DNA of 23,566 bases, from positions 1-23,566 of the forward strand of contig JBDTDR010000178.1 of assembly GCA_039922955.1 (NCBI GenBank). The letters run 5' to 3'. The DNA is from Tumulicola sp039922955. GTDB lineage: Bacteria; Vulcanimicrobiota; Vulcanimicrobiia; Vulcanimicrobiales; Vulcanimicrobiaceae. The notes beneath the pieces are model-generated. The model saw only the letters and a list, made by a program, of their open reading frames with translations. It did not search any database and was not told where the DNA came from. This document shows, one piece after another, positions 1 to 9,166 of this stretch; position 1 is the first letter of the stretch; every line of letters begins with the position of its first letter. Both the position numbers and the translations under genes were made by a program.

Positions 1-414
1 GTCCACCGGAATGTTGAGCTGCGCGGCGAGCCGGCGCCACTGCAGCGGCCGCCACGCCGGACCGGCTAGGCACATCGGCGTCGGCGCGTTGAGCACGGGG
101 CGGCGCAAACTCGACAGCCACGCCAGCAGAAACGCGTTGATTTCGGCGGCGCAAAATTCGCGATCCGCCTCCGCGACGCGCGCGAGCTCGCGCTCGAAAA
201 CCCATGGGCGCCGAGTCAACACCCCCTCGATGGCGCTCTCCGGCACCGTTCGCCCGCCGATCACCGCGGTCGACGTTCCCGGCCGGCCGGCGTGGTAGCG
301 CCAGCCCGGTGAAGTGAGATCCTCGCAGGTCAACAGTTCGGCGTCGTGCGCTTTCCAGCGCGCGGCGACGTCTTGCGCGCCGGCGTCCGCGCGGGCGGCG
401 ACGATAACGAGCAT
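1..414 (-). CDS. Probable ATP-grasp-type protein, N-terminal part (cut by window edge)
   Basis: Direct translation of the minus strand from the ATG at 412-414 gives 138 codons with no stop up to the window edge, so the gene is 3'-truncated. It starts 15 nt after the Kelch gene's stop and is therefore the third gene of that operon. The start MLVIVAARADAGAQ looks like the first strand of a Rossmann-like pre-ATP-grasp domain. Further in are an EADREFCAAEINAFLLAWL-type helix and a PVLNAPTPMCLAGP segment (about residues 106-119). From memory, this 'acidic helix, then PVLN-P-T--L-GP, then W' pattern resembles N-terminal regions of RimK/MvdD-like ATP-grasp ligases. The ATP-binding core would lie outside the window, so the family call is tentative. 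No clear Shine-Dalgarno precedes the ATG; coupling to the upstream gene is plausible. Confidence 0.6.
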   Translation of the reverse strand, partial: MLVIVAARADAGAQDVAARWKAHDAELLTCEDLTSPGWRYHAGRPGTSTAVIGGRTVPESAIEGVLTRRPWVFERELARVAEADREFCAAEINAFLLAWLSSLRRPVLNAPTPMCLAGPAWRPLQWRRLAAQLNIPVD

Positions 415-429
415 CCGCGCCGCGACGCG

Positions 430-2112
430 CTACGCGCCCGGCTCGCGCAGCGCCGCACCTCCGACGTCCGGCCGCTCCGTTCCACGGATGAACGTGCGCA
501 GCTCGATCACCTCTTGCTGCAGCGCGTCCGCACGCTCGGCGAGCATGTTAATGGCTTGCAGCCACTCGGGATCGCCCTCGTACTGTTGCCACGGGTCGCC
601 TTCGTTGTCCTTAAATTTAGGAATTTCGGAGACCAGCGACTTCACGATCACGTCGCGCTCGATTTTGAAATTCTCCTTGAGTTCCCACTTCAGTTCTTTC
701 CAGATTTTGTTATTGACCAGGACCGAACGACAGTCGGCGATGCCGTTTGCGATCACGCAGAGCGTGGAAGCACCCAGTTCGGCGTAGCTGGGCACGTCGA
801 ACTGGGCCGAGTGCACGACGCTCCCGGTTGCCACCGCCATCGTTGAAAAATCGTGCGTGCGGCAGTAGAACACGTGTCCGGTTATGTCGTTCGCGATCGT
901 CACGAGCGGAAAGTTGGTCGCCATCGTCGCGTCGTCGCCGTAGCTGTTCGCCTGCGATAAGCCGTTGAGCTGGCGTCCTTCGATCGTGTACGTGTAGTTC
1001 GGCCGTACGCTCGCGGGCGCGCTCGTGATCGAAGGCGCCCAGCTTGGGTCGGGGGCACCGTCGGGCGCGTACACGCGCATGTCGTTGCCGCGGTTCGACG
1101 CCAAGACTTCACCGGTCGGCAACAACAGCATGCGCATCTGCCAGGTCTCGACCCCGGCGCCGTTGGGTGGAGCGGGAACCGCTGCGAGCGAGGTCCCGTC
1201 GAACTCGAACGCCAGCGACGGGCTGCCGGCCCACCCGTCGCCCAGCACTTGTCCTGCAATGCACAACGCTCGGCCGTTGGGCAACAGCACGGCGGGCGCG
1301 TCGAAGGCCTGCATGAGGTTGCCGTTGCCGTCGGTCGGAAAGTCGGGGCCGCCGGCCCACGATCCGGGCTGGTTCGCGATGGCCGGCATCGTGTAGATCG
1401 CGGTGTGTCCGCTCGCGCCGATGGCAAACACGCTGCCGTCCGTCATGACAATCGCGGGCCCGATCTCGTTGCTGGAACCGACTGAGGATTGCACGAGATC
1501 GTTGGCTACCGGGACGCTCCCGGCCGACACCCACGCGCCGGCCGCCGGAACGAACTTCTCGGAGCTTGGATGACGGCTGCATTCGGCAACCAGCACGGTG
1601 CCGTCCGGGAGCAGCGTCCACGTCTCCTCGGAACTCGCGTCGTTCTTCGCGGCCCCCGCGGCCCAAGCGTCGGCCACCGGATCGTAGATCGCGGTTCGCG
1701 TGTCGAAAATCGAGCCGAGCAAGACGGTTCCGTCCGGCAGCAGGCAGCAGGGTGCGTCGCCGACGTTCGTCCAACCGGGCGGCGAGGCAATCGTCGTCCA
1801 CGCGTCCGCTACCGGGTCGTAGATCTCCGTGTCGGCGATGTCGATGCCGTTGTTGCCGAAGTTGTCCTCGCCCCCCGACACGAACACGCGCCCGTCACGC
1901 AGAACGGCCGACGCGAAGTAGGTCGGCGCATTCGGCCCGGTGGCGCGCGTGCTCCACGTCCCGCTGACGTACGATCCGAACGCGTCCGGCGTCAGCCGCC
2001 ACCAGTTCTGCGTCGCGACCTCTTGTGCCATAACGGTGCCGTCGGTCAAGAGCAGCATCGCGTTTGCCGAAAACGACGGCTGATTGGTTAACGCACTCCA
2101 CGAACCGGCCAT
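430..2112 (-). CDS. Kelch-type seven-bladed beta-propeller protein (galactose-oxidase fold)
   Basis: The product is 560 aa. Seven copies of an L-L-x-D/N-G-x-V strand motif recur (about residues 21, 70, 124, 167, 222, 276 and 329), which is the number of blades in a galactose-oxidase-type propeller. Residues about 359-466 form an E-set/DUF1929-like domain with YCRTHDFSTMAVATG and LCVIANGIAD segments. Residues about 470-545 are a charged, helical, probably coiled-coil tail that is unusual for the family. No signal peptide or membrane segment is visible. The start is the ATG at 2110-2112, because AAGGAGGG lies just upstream; the frame stays open further upstream, but that part overlaps the preceding gene and is arginine-rich shadow sequence. 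It lies 13 nt after the 660-aa gene and 15 nt before the ATP-grasp-like gene. Catalytic activity is not established. A His in GSVVHSAQF sits where galactose oxidase has a copper ligand, but the Tyr-Cys cofactor cannot be assigned by eye. Confidence 0.85.
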   Translation of the reverse strand: MAGSWSALTNQPSFSANAMLLLTDGTVMAQEVATQNWWRLTPDAFGSYVSGTWSTRATGPNAPTYFASAVLRDGRVFVSGGEDNFGNNGIDIADTEIYDPVADAWTTIASPPGWTNVGDAPCCLLPDGTVLLGSIFDTRTAIYDPVADAWAAGAAKNDASSEETWTLLPDGTVLVAECSRHPSSEKFVPAAGAWVSAGSVPVANDLVQSSVGSSNEIGPAIVMTDGSVFAIGASGHTAIYTMPAIANQPGSWAGGPDFPTDGNGNLMQAFDAPAVLLPNGRALCIAGQVLGDGWAGSPSLAFEFDGTSLAAVPAPPNGAGVETWQMRMLLLPTGEVLASNRGNDMRVYAPDGAPDPSWAPSITSAPASVRPNYTYTIEGRQLNGLSQANSYGDDATMATNFPLVTIANDITGHVFYCRTHDFSTMAVATGSVVHSAQFDVPSYAELGASTLCVIANGIADCRSVLVNNKIWKELKWELKENFKIERDVIVKSLVSEIPKFKDNEGDPWQQYEGDPEWLQAINMLAERADALQQEVIELRTFIRGTERPDVGGAALREPGA

Positions 2113-2116
2113 GATA

Positions 2117-2124
2117 CCCTCCTT
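2117..2124 (-). promoter_or_regulatory. Strong Shine-Dalgarno that fixes the Kelch gene start
   Basis: On the minus strand AAGGAGGG is followed by TATC and then ATG (2112-2110). It sits directly after the TAA stop (2128-2126) of the upstream 660-aa gene, as expected for an internal operon ribosome-binding site. Confidence 0.8.
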
Positions 2125-2125
2125 C

Positions 2126-4108
2126 TTACATCGTAAGCAGCGCAAACGCGACGGTGGCGGAATCGTCGTACTGCGTCTGCTGGCTGTAACCGCTCGTGAT
2201 GCGCGGATACGTGTCCAGGTTGACGGCAAACGCCCCTTGCACGCACGTCCCCAGCAGCGCGCCGGCCGTATTGTTGAAGGCGTCGGGGAAACCCGGGCTG
2301 CCGGCGTTGGCGTCACCGTCAAGGGCCGCGACTTGCCCGCTCGTCCCGCGCACCACCGAGAGACCCCAGTAGATGAAGTTGCCCGGTTGGTAAGCGACGT
2401 AGTCTATTTCCACGTTGTCCGAAAGGTTCGAGTAGTGCAGTACGCCGCACGGATTAGAATCGGTCGAATCCGTTGGGGTCAAGACGCGTGGCAGCTCTGC
2501 GACGGTTTGGCGGTTGTCCACCAGCACTTCGAAGGTCAATCGCCCGTGGTCGGTCACGTTGTACGCCGGCGCGTTGGTATACGTGCCCGGCGAACCGATC
2601 TCCGGAAGAATGTACGTAAAGCCGCCGGCGCCGCCCGGGTCGGTCCCGAGGTCGCCGTCGGTTGACGAACCGCGCGCGTTATTGCACGGAACGAAGTTGC
2701 CGGCGGCGTCGAACAACTCGAGCATGAGCGTGCACGGGCCGGACTTTCCGGGCGTCACGTTTTCGGTGCTGTCGAAATACGCGAACGGCCGGTCGGCGGG
2801 ATCGTCGATATCGATCCAGTCCAGCGTGGCGTCGGGAATCGCAAACAGGTTCGGCGTGGAGCCGACCGTTTGCGGCCCGAACGTGACCGGGTTGAGATGG
2901 ATGACGATGTCCGGCCAAACCGAGACCAGCGTTTGATACCGGTGCGTGACGCTGGCGGTGACCGGCGTGAAGTTCGCCTCGTCGGCGAAGCGGTAGGACC
3001 AACGATAGTACGCGATGTTGTTAGCTTGCAGATCGGGGTGGAACTGCATCTGCAGGCACAGCGTCCCGCCCCAGGCCCAGTTGTCGCTGCCCTCGAGCAG
3101 GCAGCCGACGATCGCGCCCGGCGGCGCGGCAATGCCGTCTTCCAGGCCGACGATCTCGCCGAGATCCACGTTGCCGATCGCCGTCGGCCAGACGTAGAGA
3201 TAGTCGGGGCCCGGGTTCGGCTGCGGCAAACACGCGATCGCGCGCGGATCGCTGATGACGATGTCGGCGCTCTGCGAGCCGTCGTAGTTATAGTAGGTGT
3301 TGCACGCGATCTGCGCATCCCACACCTCGACGGGGTTGCCGTCAATATTCTGTACGACTTCGAAATAAATGTCGGGATAGTCGGCCGGACACCAGAAGCA
3401 GATCTCGGAATTGAACGTCCCGTCGGATTGAATCGGCACCTGGGTGAGCAGCTGCCACGTGAAGGCCGAGTCGGGAATCAGCTCGCACCAGAAGGGCCAG
3501 AACAGCTCTTTGTTCGCGACGATGTACTGCTTGAGCGGCAAATCGTTCAGCGCCGCAAGCGTGATCGCCGTGGTCGATTGCGCCGACGCCATCGCAAACT
3601 TCGAGACCAGCTTGGTCTTGAGCAGTTCGAAATCTATCACCGAGAAGCTGTCGAGCGTGCCCTCGAGATCGACTTGGAAAATCTGAACGGTCCCTTGGCA
3701 AAGCGGCGCGTACTGCGCGTCCGGCGCGCCGGGGTTGATCAGTTTGCGCACCGTGCCGTGCACGTTTATGCACGTCGGCAGCCAGCATCGCCAGATCGGC
3801 GGATACACGCGGAAGTCGATCGCGTCGTGCGGCGAGTTCGGACTCACGTCCTGGCTCAGGCTTCCGCTTGTGCGGAGCTGGCGGGCGAGGTCGGCGGGAG
3901 CTTTCTCGTTCGCGATCAGGTCGGGCCCGATCGTGACGCGGTACGCGCGGTCGGGGTCGATCTCGAAGGCGATGGCGTCGCCGCGCGTCGGTTTCGAATC
4001 GATCAGACGACCCGACTGTGAGAACAGATACGCGCGTACCTTGGGATGCGGTTCGCCGTGCGCGATGCCGGATACGTGAAGGTTGACTGCGACCGTTTTG
4101 TTTGGCAT
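2126..4108 (-). CDS. Hypothetical 660-aa beta-rich protein
   Basis: I do not recognise a named family. The ATG at 4106-4108 has a good ribosome-binding site (GAGGTGA, 4121-4115). Residues 1-75 (VAVNLHVSGIAHGEPHPKV, then RAYLFSQSGRLIDSKP) look like a transthyretin/carboxypeptidase-regulatory-like beta sandwich. A second similar unit begins near residue 106 (IWRCWLPTCINVHGTV), and the rest is Trp-, Tyr- and Asp-rich with many short beta strands. Cysteines recur in pairs (C109/C113, C237/C240) and also at 137, 208, 269, 293, 336 and 351, which may bind metal or form disulfides. No signal peptide, transmembrane segment or lipobox is visible. It is the first gene of the Kelch operon, 13 nt upstream of the Kelch start. 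A structural or surface-assembly role is possible but is inference only. Confidence 0.8.
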   Translation of the reverse strand: MPNKTVAVNLHVSGIAHGEPHPKVRAYLFSQSGRLIDSKPTRGDAIAFEIDPDRAYRVTIGPDLIANEKAPADLARQLRTSGSLSQDVSPNSPHDAIDFRVYPPIWRCWLPTCINVHGTVRKLINPGAPDAQYAPLCQGTVQIFQVDLEGTLDSFSVIDFELLKTKLVSKFAMASAQSTTAITLAALNDLPLKQYIVANKELFWPFWCELIPDSAFTWQLLTQVPIQSDGTFNSEICFWCPADYPDIYFEVVQNIDGNPVEVWDAQIACNTYYNYDGSQSADIVISDPRAIACLPQPNPGPDYLYVWPTAIGNVDLGEIVGLEDGIAAPPGAIVGCLLEGSDNWAWGGTLCLQMQFHPDLQANNIAYYRWSYRFADEANFTPVTASVTHRYQTLVSVWPDIVIHLNPVTFGPQTVGSTPNLFAIPDATLDWIDIDDPADRPFAYFDSTENVTPGKSGPCTLMLELFDAAGNFVPCNNARGSSTDGDLGTDPGGAGGFTYILPEIGSPGTYTNAPAYNVTDHGRLTFEVLVDNRQTVAELPRVLTPTDSTDSNPCGVLHYSNLSDNVEIDYVAYQPGNFIYWGLSVVRGTSGQVAALDGDANAGSPGFPDAFNNTAGALLGTCVQGAFAVNLDTYPRITSGYSQQTQYDDSATVAFALLTM

Positions 4109-4455
4109 GGAACGTCACCTCAAAAAGCGAAAGCGACGAGCCAACGGCGTACTTCGATCGTCCCGTTACGACATGATGCGAGCGTCGCAGCCTAAAGGCG
4201 GCGACGGGCGTGCAAGCGCGCCCTCAAAAGCGATATCGGGTAACTCCGCTCTCGTCATAATTCCCGGTCTTAGGACAGTCGAGCTGATACCGAGGCTTTG
4301 CGTCGGTGGCCGTCATCATAGCACCCTCTCGAAACCGTTACAAGCGCGGCGTCTTTCAGGTTCTATAGGCCGAATTGCCCATCTAACCGCAGGCCGCGAC
4401 AACGCTGGCGCGCGAAGATAACCATCCCCTTCGCCCTGAGAGTTGGACGTTCGTT
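4109..4455. other. Divergent intergenic region (347 bp)
   Basis: This gap lies between the minus-strand Kelch operon and the plus-strand ABC-F gene and must hold both promoters. I found no convincing -35/-10 pair. The most A/T-rich candidate for the ABC-F direction is TTACAA (4338-4343), a 17-bp gap and TTCTAT (4361-4366), which matches consensus only weakly. A short plus-strand open frame crosses the region but has no codon bias or recognisable product. No riboswitch or leader peptide was recognised. Confidence 0.4.
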
Positions 4456-6291
<1,836 letters not shown>

Positions 6292-6310
6292 TACGAATAC
6301 TTCCGGCGCG

Positions 6311-6403
6311 CCGGTATGTGTCATCCAGAGCGAAGCTCTGGATGACACGGGCGCTCCTTCGACTACGCGCCTGCGGCGCTTCGCTCTGGATGACACATGC
6401 CGG
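6311..6403. repeat. REP-like palindromic intergenic repeat, likely bidirectional terminator
   Basis: Two 25-nt arms (6311-6335 and 6379-6403) are inverted copies of each other with one mismatch, which would be a G-U pair in RNA. The left arm also forms a perfect short hairpin with the copy next to it: 6318-6330 pairs with 6336-6348 around the loop CGAAG (6331-6335). The core TGTCATCCAGAG therefore occurs three times in about 90 bp. A TTCGACTACGCGC segment lies between the arms. From memory, sequences of this style (TCATCC..AGAGCGAAG..., CTTCGACTACGC...) are dispersed in intergenic spaces of several high-GC bacterial phyla. The element sits exactly between convergent genes (stops at 6291 and 6427), which suits termination. 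There is no U-tract, so a classical intrinsic terminator is not shown. Confidence 0.8.
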
Positions 6404-6426
6404 CGGCGCACCGCGGTGCGGGGCGG

Positions 6427-7836
6427 TTACTGATTTAGGCGGAGCTGCAGCGTGGTGTCGGTGGTTCGCGACGAAGCCGGATCGGTAACCATGATCTTCA
6501 CCGTCACCGTCTGCTGACCGGGTAGTGTCGTCAGCACGACGGCGAGCTTGAAGTTTCCGAGTGGGCCGGCCGTCGTGTTGCCGGCGAACTCGCCGGAGCT
6601 CGACGGGGTCGCGCCCGCGGTGATCGTGACAGCGCCGTTGGCCACGGTTTTTCCTTGGACCGTAAAGGTCGACCCGACGGCGGCATTGGGCGGCGGCTGA
6701 TTGATCGTTAGCGGGAACTGCGGCACCGGGGGCAGCGACCGAATCACGTTGAACGACCACGAGCGATCGAACGACACCCCGCCCACGCCGCGACCGGCGA
6801 CGCGCACGCTGTGCGATCCGAAGTCGAGGGGCGCCGGAGGCTTGTACGAGAACCCGGTCGACGACAGCCCGCTGCGCGAGGTGATGTCGTTGCCGTCGAG
6901 CAGTACGCGCACGCTGCCGGCTTCAACCTGGCGTGTGAACTCGGCCGAAATCACGGCAAAGCGGTCGGGACTATTCGAGCCCGGCGAGGGCTGCTGCGCG
7001 CGCAGTTGCAAACCGGCAGGTGGCGGTGACGGCACCGGATAGGTGGTCGTAAACGACCACGACCGGGTGAAGTACTGGCCGTACAAATCGTTGCCCGTTA
7101 CGCGAACGGTATGCCCCGCGAAATTGAGCGGTGCCGGCGGGGTGTAGGAGAAACCCGACGACGACCGGGTGCAGCGTCCCGTAATCTCGTTGTCGTCGAG
7201 CCAAACGCGCACCGTATCCCCGCGCACTTGACGCGAGAACTCAGCGGAAATCCGAGCGAACCGATTGGGGAGACGCACCCCTGGAGCCGGCTGCTGCGCG
7301 CGCAACTGCACGGCGTTACCCGGCGGGGGGTACGGAGGCGGGTTCGGCGGGTACGGCGGGCGCACCGGGGGATACACAGGGCCCTTCGATCCCCCGTGCG
7401 CAACCTGAATCGCCACCACGCGCGTGGCCTGATCGTAGCCGACGTTCGCGCCCAGCGACTGCGCAACGAAACGCAGCGGCACGTAGGTCGTCGCGCCGAC
7501 GATGAACGGTGCGACGTCGAGATACTGCGGCTGACCGTCGACGGTCGCCTGCGTCGAACCGATCCGCAACGCGACCGTGGTGCTTCCTTTCCTCGCGTTA
7601 ATGCTGCCGGCGTGATAGACGACGGTCGATCCGAGACGCTCGAAGATGCCGCGCAAGGGCACGAACACGCGGCCGGCGCGTTCGATCGGCCCCGGATTGA
7701 GATTCATGTTCTGGCCGCCGACCTTCACGGTCACGGCCTGGGCCGTCGCGGCCGACGGAAAAGCGGCGAGCGCGACCCCCGCGATGAGGCCTGCCGCCAG
7801 CATGCGGCCACCGATCGAAAGCAACGTTCTGTTCAC
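6427..7836 (-). CDS. Secreted copper-amine-oxidase N-terminal (stalk) domain protein with tandem repeats
   Basis: The product is 469 aa from a GTG at 7834-7836 with GGAGGG just upstream. That start gives a clean Sec signal peptide (basic RTLLSIGGR, hydrophobic core, likely cleavage after ATAQA near residue 34). Residues about 36-146 match the copper-amine-oxidase N-terminal/stalk domain, with its paired motifs VFVPLRGIFERLG (58-69) and TYVPLRFVAQSLGA (117-130). A Pro/Tyr-rich linker (155-173) follows. Next come two beta-sandwich repeats spaced exactly 100 residues apart (LRAQQPAPG at 178, LRAQQPSPG at 278; each ends in RSWSF), then a C-terminal Ig-like domain (about 374-469). The stalk domain is usually a cell-wall or matrix-binding module and does not imply amine oxidase activity. 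The gene is transcribed divergently from the patatin gene. Confidence 0.88.
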   Translation of the reverse strand: MNRTLLSIGGRMLAAGLIAGVALAAFPSAATAQAVTVKVGGQNMNLNPGPIERAGRVFVPLRGIFERLGSTVVYHAGSINARKGSTTVALRIGSTQATVDGQPQYLDVAPFIVGATTYVPLRFVAQSLGANVGYDQATRVVAIQVAHGGSKGPVYPPVRPPYPPNPPPYPPPGNAVQLRAQQPAPGVRLPNRFARISAEFSRQVRGDTVRVWLDDNEITGRCTRSSSGFSYTPPAPLNFAGHTVRVTGNDLYGQYFTRSWSFTTTYPVPSPPPAGLQLRAQQPSPGSNSPDRFAVISAEFTRQVEAGSVRVLLDGNDITSRSGLSSTGFSYKPPAPLDFGSHSVRVAGRGVGGVSFDRSWSFNVIRSLPPVPQFPLTINQPPPNAAVGSTFTVQGKTVANGAVTITAGATPSSSGEFAGNTTAGPLGNFKLAVVLTTLPGQQTVTVKIMVTDPASSRTTDTTLQLRLNQ

Positions 7837-7840
7837 GCGA

Positions 7841-7846
7841 CCCTCC
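7841..7846 (-). promoter_or_regulatory. Shine-Dalgarno selecting a GTG start for the stalk-domain protein
   Basis: GGAGGG on the minus strand, 4 nt before the GTG at 7836-7834. It supports this start over the longer frame reaching 8049, whose extra 71 residues are unlike a signal peptide and overlap the divergent patatin gene. Confidence 0.75.
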
Positions 7847-7918
7847 ACTCCAGCTGAAAAGCACTCGGTTCGTGACCCTTCGCCGCCGGGGTCGCGATGC
7901 GCTGCACGGCGCCGTTGC

Positions 7919-7934
7919 CCGGCTAGGTAGCCGG
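7919..7934. repeat. Perfect 16-nt dyad in a divergent promoter region
   Basis: CCGGCTA, GG, TAGCCGG: two 7-nt arms around a 2-nt centre, 29 nt upstream of the patatin ATG, in the 127-bp space between divergent genes. It could be an operator or chance in GC-rich DNA. A weaker inverted pair (GACCC at 7874-7878, GGGTC at 7889-7893) lies nearby. Confidence 0.4.
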
Positions 7935-7963
7935 CGCTCGCTGCCAGAAACCCCCCTTTGACG

Positions 7964-9166
7964 ATGATCCAACGACGGAACTTCTTGTTGGCCCTCGGGG
8001 CGTCGGGGCTTGCACCGGCGCTGGTCGGCGCGTCCGGCGAAGCCGACACCGGCGAACTTCAGCCGCTCGGTCGCGCGCTGGTGCTCAGCGGCGGCGGCGC
8101 GCTCGGGGCCTACGAGGCCGGAATCATCGGCGCGCTGGCGGCGGCGGCCGGGGTGTCGGATGGTGCGCGCCTCCCCGACTACGACATGGTTTGCGGAACG
8201 TCGATCGGCGCGCTCAACGGCTGGTTCGTTGCGACCGGTCAATACCGGAAGCTGCGCGACCTGTGGTACGGAATCAGTGGCGAGCATCTTATTCGCCCCA
8301 AGCCGCAATATGCCGCGATGCGCGACGACCAGAGCGGCATGTTCGAGCGCGTCTTCTCGGCCGTCAGTTTGGTCGGCCTGACGAAAAACCAACAGGCTCT
8401 GCTGGAAACCGACGCCGTCTACGACTGGATCGCGCGCAACATTGACCCGACGACGCCGTTGGTAATGCCCTTGGTTTGGGCGGTGACCAACCTGACGCAG
8501 CAGCGCCCCGAATATTTTTACTTGCGTCCGGGAGGCGGACGCGACGATCTGCCCGCGAAAGTCGTGCACGCGCTGCGGCTTTCGCTGGGTCCGCACACGG
8601 TCGTTCGCGAGGCCACGCCCGACCTCTTACACCGCGCCATCTTTGCCTCGGCGGCCTTGCCGCTGGCGTTCGATCCGGTGCTGATCCCGAACTCCGACGG
8701 CACGCTCGACGCGTACTGCGACGGCGGGGTCGCGAGCAACTCGCCGGTCGGAATCGCTCACGCGGTCGCGCACGCGGCCGACGTCGTGTTGTTGGATCCG
8801 CCTTTCTCGCCCCAGACCAACTACGCCGATGCCGTCGAGATTGCGTTCGCCGTGTTCGGAACGATGCAGCGGAAAATTCTTGAGGTCGAGATGCGCACCG
8901 CCTACTTCCAAACGATCGGCAAGCGCGCGCTGAACCGTCTTCCGTCACAGGATCTCGCTCGTGCGACACAAGGCAACAAGCTGCTGCAACGGTTCATGGC
9001 GACGATACCCGCCACCGACCTTCGTTACATCCGGCCCGAAAAGCCGCTTCCCCTCAGCGTGGTGGCGTTCAACGACGAGGTCGGCATCGGTAAGGCCTAC
9101 CGCACCGGTTGGGAAGACGTGTCACGCGGCTTCACGGCGTATGATTGGGAGACGTTCCAGCTGTAA
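7964..9166 (+). CDS. Tat-exported patatin-like phospholipase
   Basis: The product is 400 aa from the ATG at 7964; a TTG two codons upstream is also possible, and neither has a clear Shine-Dalgarno. The N-terminus MIQRRNFLLALGASGLAPA is a twin-arginine signal (RR-x-F-L then a hydrophobic stretch), which predicts folded export. The patatin hallmarks are complete: oxyanion-hole GGGALG (residues 43-48), nucleophile elbow GTSIG (78-82, Ser80) and DGG (253-255, Asp253), giving a Ser-Asp dyad for acyl-ester hydrolysis of lipids. The closest type is bacterial patatin-like (RssA/ExoU-fold) proteins; substrate unknown. Its 3' end overlaps the convergent TPR gene by 35 bp, with no room for a terminator. 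Confidence 0.88.
   Translation: MIQRRNFLLALGASGLAPALVGASGEADTGELQPLGRALVLSGGGALGAYEAGIIGALAAAAGVSDGARLPDYDMVCGTSIGALNGWFVATGQYRKLRDLWYGISGEHLIRPKPQYAAMRDDQSGMFERVFSAVSLVGLTKNQQALLETDAVYDWIARNIDPTTPLVMPLVWAVTNLTQQRPEYFYLRPGGGRDDLPAKVVHALRLSLGPHTVVREATPDLLHRAIFASAALPLAFDPVLIPNSDGTLDAYCDGGVASNSPVGIAHAVAHAADVVLLDPPFSPQTNYADAVEIAFAVFGTMQRKILEVEMRTAYFQTIGKRALNRLPSQDLARATQGNKLLQRFMATIPATDLRYIRPEKPLPLSVVAFNDEVGIGKAYRTGWEDVSRGFTAYDWETFQL

Noticed and set aside
2870..4021. 383-codon plus-strand open frame antisense to the 660-aa gene
   Set aside because: It is Arg/Val-rich without domain motifs and lies wholly opposite a gene with a good ribosome-binding site; long antisense frames are expected in high-GC DNA.
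4083..4421. 112-codon plus-strand frame across the divergent intergenic region
   Set aside because: It starts inside the opposite gene, lacks a Shine-Dalgarno, has no recognisable domain, and would have to be transcribed through the Kelch-operon promoter region.
6427..8049. Longer 540-codon version of the stalk-domain protein
   Set aside because: The upstream 71 codons overlap the divergent patatin gene and spoil the signal peptide; the GTG at 7836 has a strong Shine-Dalgarno.
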